From NCBI RefSeq assembly GCF_000698145.1, contig NZ_BAXB01000017.1, positions 1-64,000 of the forward strand: DNA of 64,000 nt. Direction: 5' to 3'. Positions within the stretch are counted from its first letter, which is position 1, and every line of letters begins with the position of its first letter. The notes beneath the pieces are model-generated. The model had not been told where the DNA came from. It was given only the letters and a program-made list of their open reading frames with translations, and made no database searches. The position numbers and the translations under genes were made by a program. Shown here piece after piece: positions 63,884 through 64,000 of the stretch. This DNA is from Geomicrobium sp. JCM 19039 (GTDB lineage: Bacteria; Bacillota; Bacilli; Bacillales; Marinococcaceae).

Positions 63884-64000
63884 GCTTTTTCTATAGATTA
63901 GGCGGAAAGTCCTTTCGGGAAAACCGCGAGTACACCTATGCAGTATATGAGGGAAGAACAAACACATGACTAAAAATATATAGCAGTTCGCGTAAAGATG

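Overview
The window looks like chromosome of a Gram-positive Bacillaceae species. Genes carry strong GGAGG-type ribosome binding sites, often with TTG or GTG starts, and there are CcpA-, Rex- and LysR-type operator candidates, an RsbR stressosome protein, a CydS subunit and many paired-arm terminators. The strongly acidic lipoproteins and a DUF368/PopT lipid carrier transporter fit an alkaliphilic or haloalkaliphilic lifestyle (inference). I saw no rRNA, tRNA, prophage, insertion sequence with a transposase, or CRISPR array.

Layout. 0-5 kb: ABC-2 transporter pair, a TauE/SafE exporter with its LysR regulator, and an amidohydrolase with a broken Rieske ferredoxin gene. 5-6.5 kb: intergenic repeats. 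6.5-20 kb: small housekeeping and stress genes (P-loop kinase-like protein, HSL esterase with a cre site, RsbR, VOC protein, S41 peptidase, TetR, flavin oxidoreductase pair with a divergent HxlR regulator, ArsR, AraC/GyrI). 20.7-32.7 kb: a complete reductive pyrimidine catabolic locus: PucR regulator, malonate-semialdehyde dehydrogenase, beta-alanine aminotransferase, carbamoyl-beta-alanine amidohydrolase, PreT/PreA, dihydropyrimidinase, NCS1 permease and a small conserved ORF. 33.5-43 kb: XRE/membrane pair, acetyltransferases, SDRs, popT, methyltransferases, and a quinone-stress pair (ring-cleaving dioxygenase and MhqD) around a palindromic operator. 43.5-52.7 kb: cytochrome bd genes cydA-cydB-cydS with a Rex box, and cydDC on the other strand, separated from cydABS by a TraB-like lipoprotein and a large beta-helix repeat protein without a signal peptide. 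52.8-56.6 kb: M29 aminopeptidase, zinc-ribbon protein, GNAT, deaminase and CAP-domain protein.

The most striking region is 56.8-62.7 kb. A heterodimeric ABC exporter lies downstream of a tandem array of twelve tiny genes (28-29 codons each, every one with its own strong Shine-Dalgarno) for near-identical acidic, Cys-free peptides. Two peptide subtypes alternate along most of the array; differences between copies are mainly synonymous; three of the spacers hold the same RNA hairpin with compensatory changes; and the array ends in a strong terminator. The array and the next upstream gene (a secreted or anchored FN3 protein) share an ECF-sigma-like promoter, TGATCC-N16-CGTT. I do not recognise this system and regard it as the main candidate for something undescribed.

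Two other themes cut across the window. First, a 400-500 bp intergenic repeat is present in four copies, two on each strand, with a covarying palindrome. Second, twelve genes carry about fourteen small frameshift lesions, mostly consistent with loss of one base, several of them in G runs. This density suggests an uncorrected assembly as much as real gene decay, so I annotate those genes over their full extent and mark them as interrupted.
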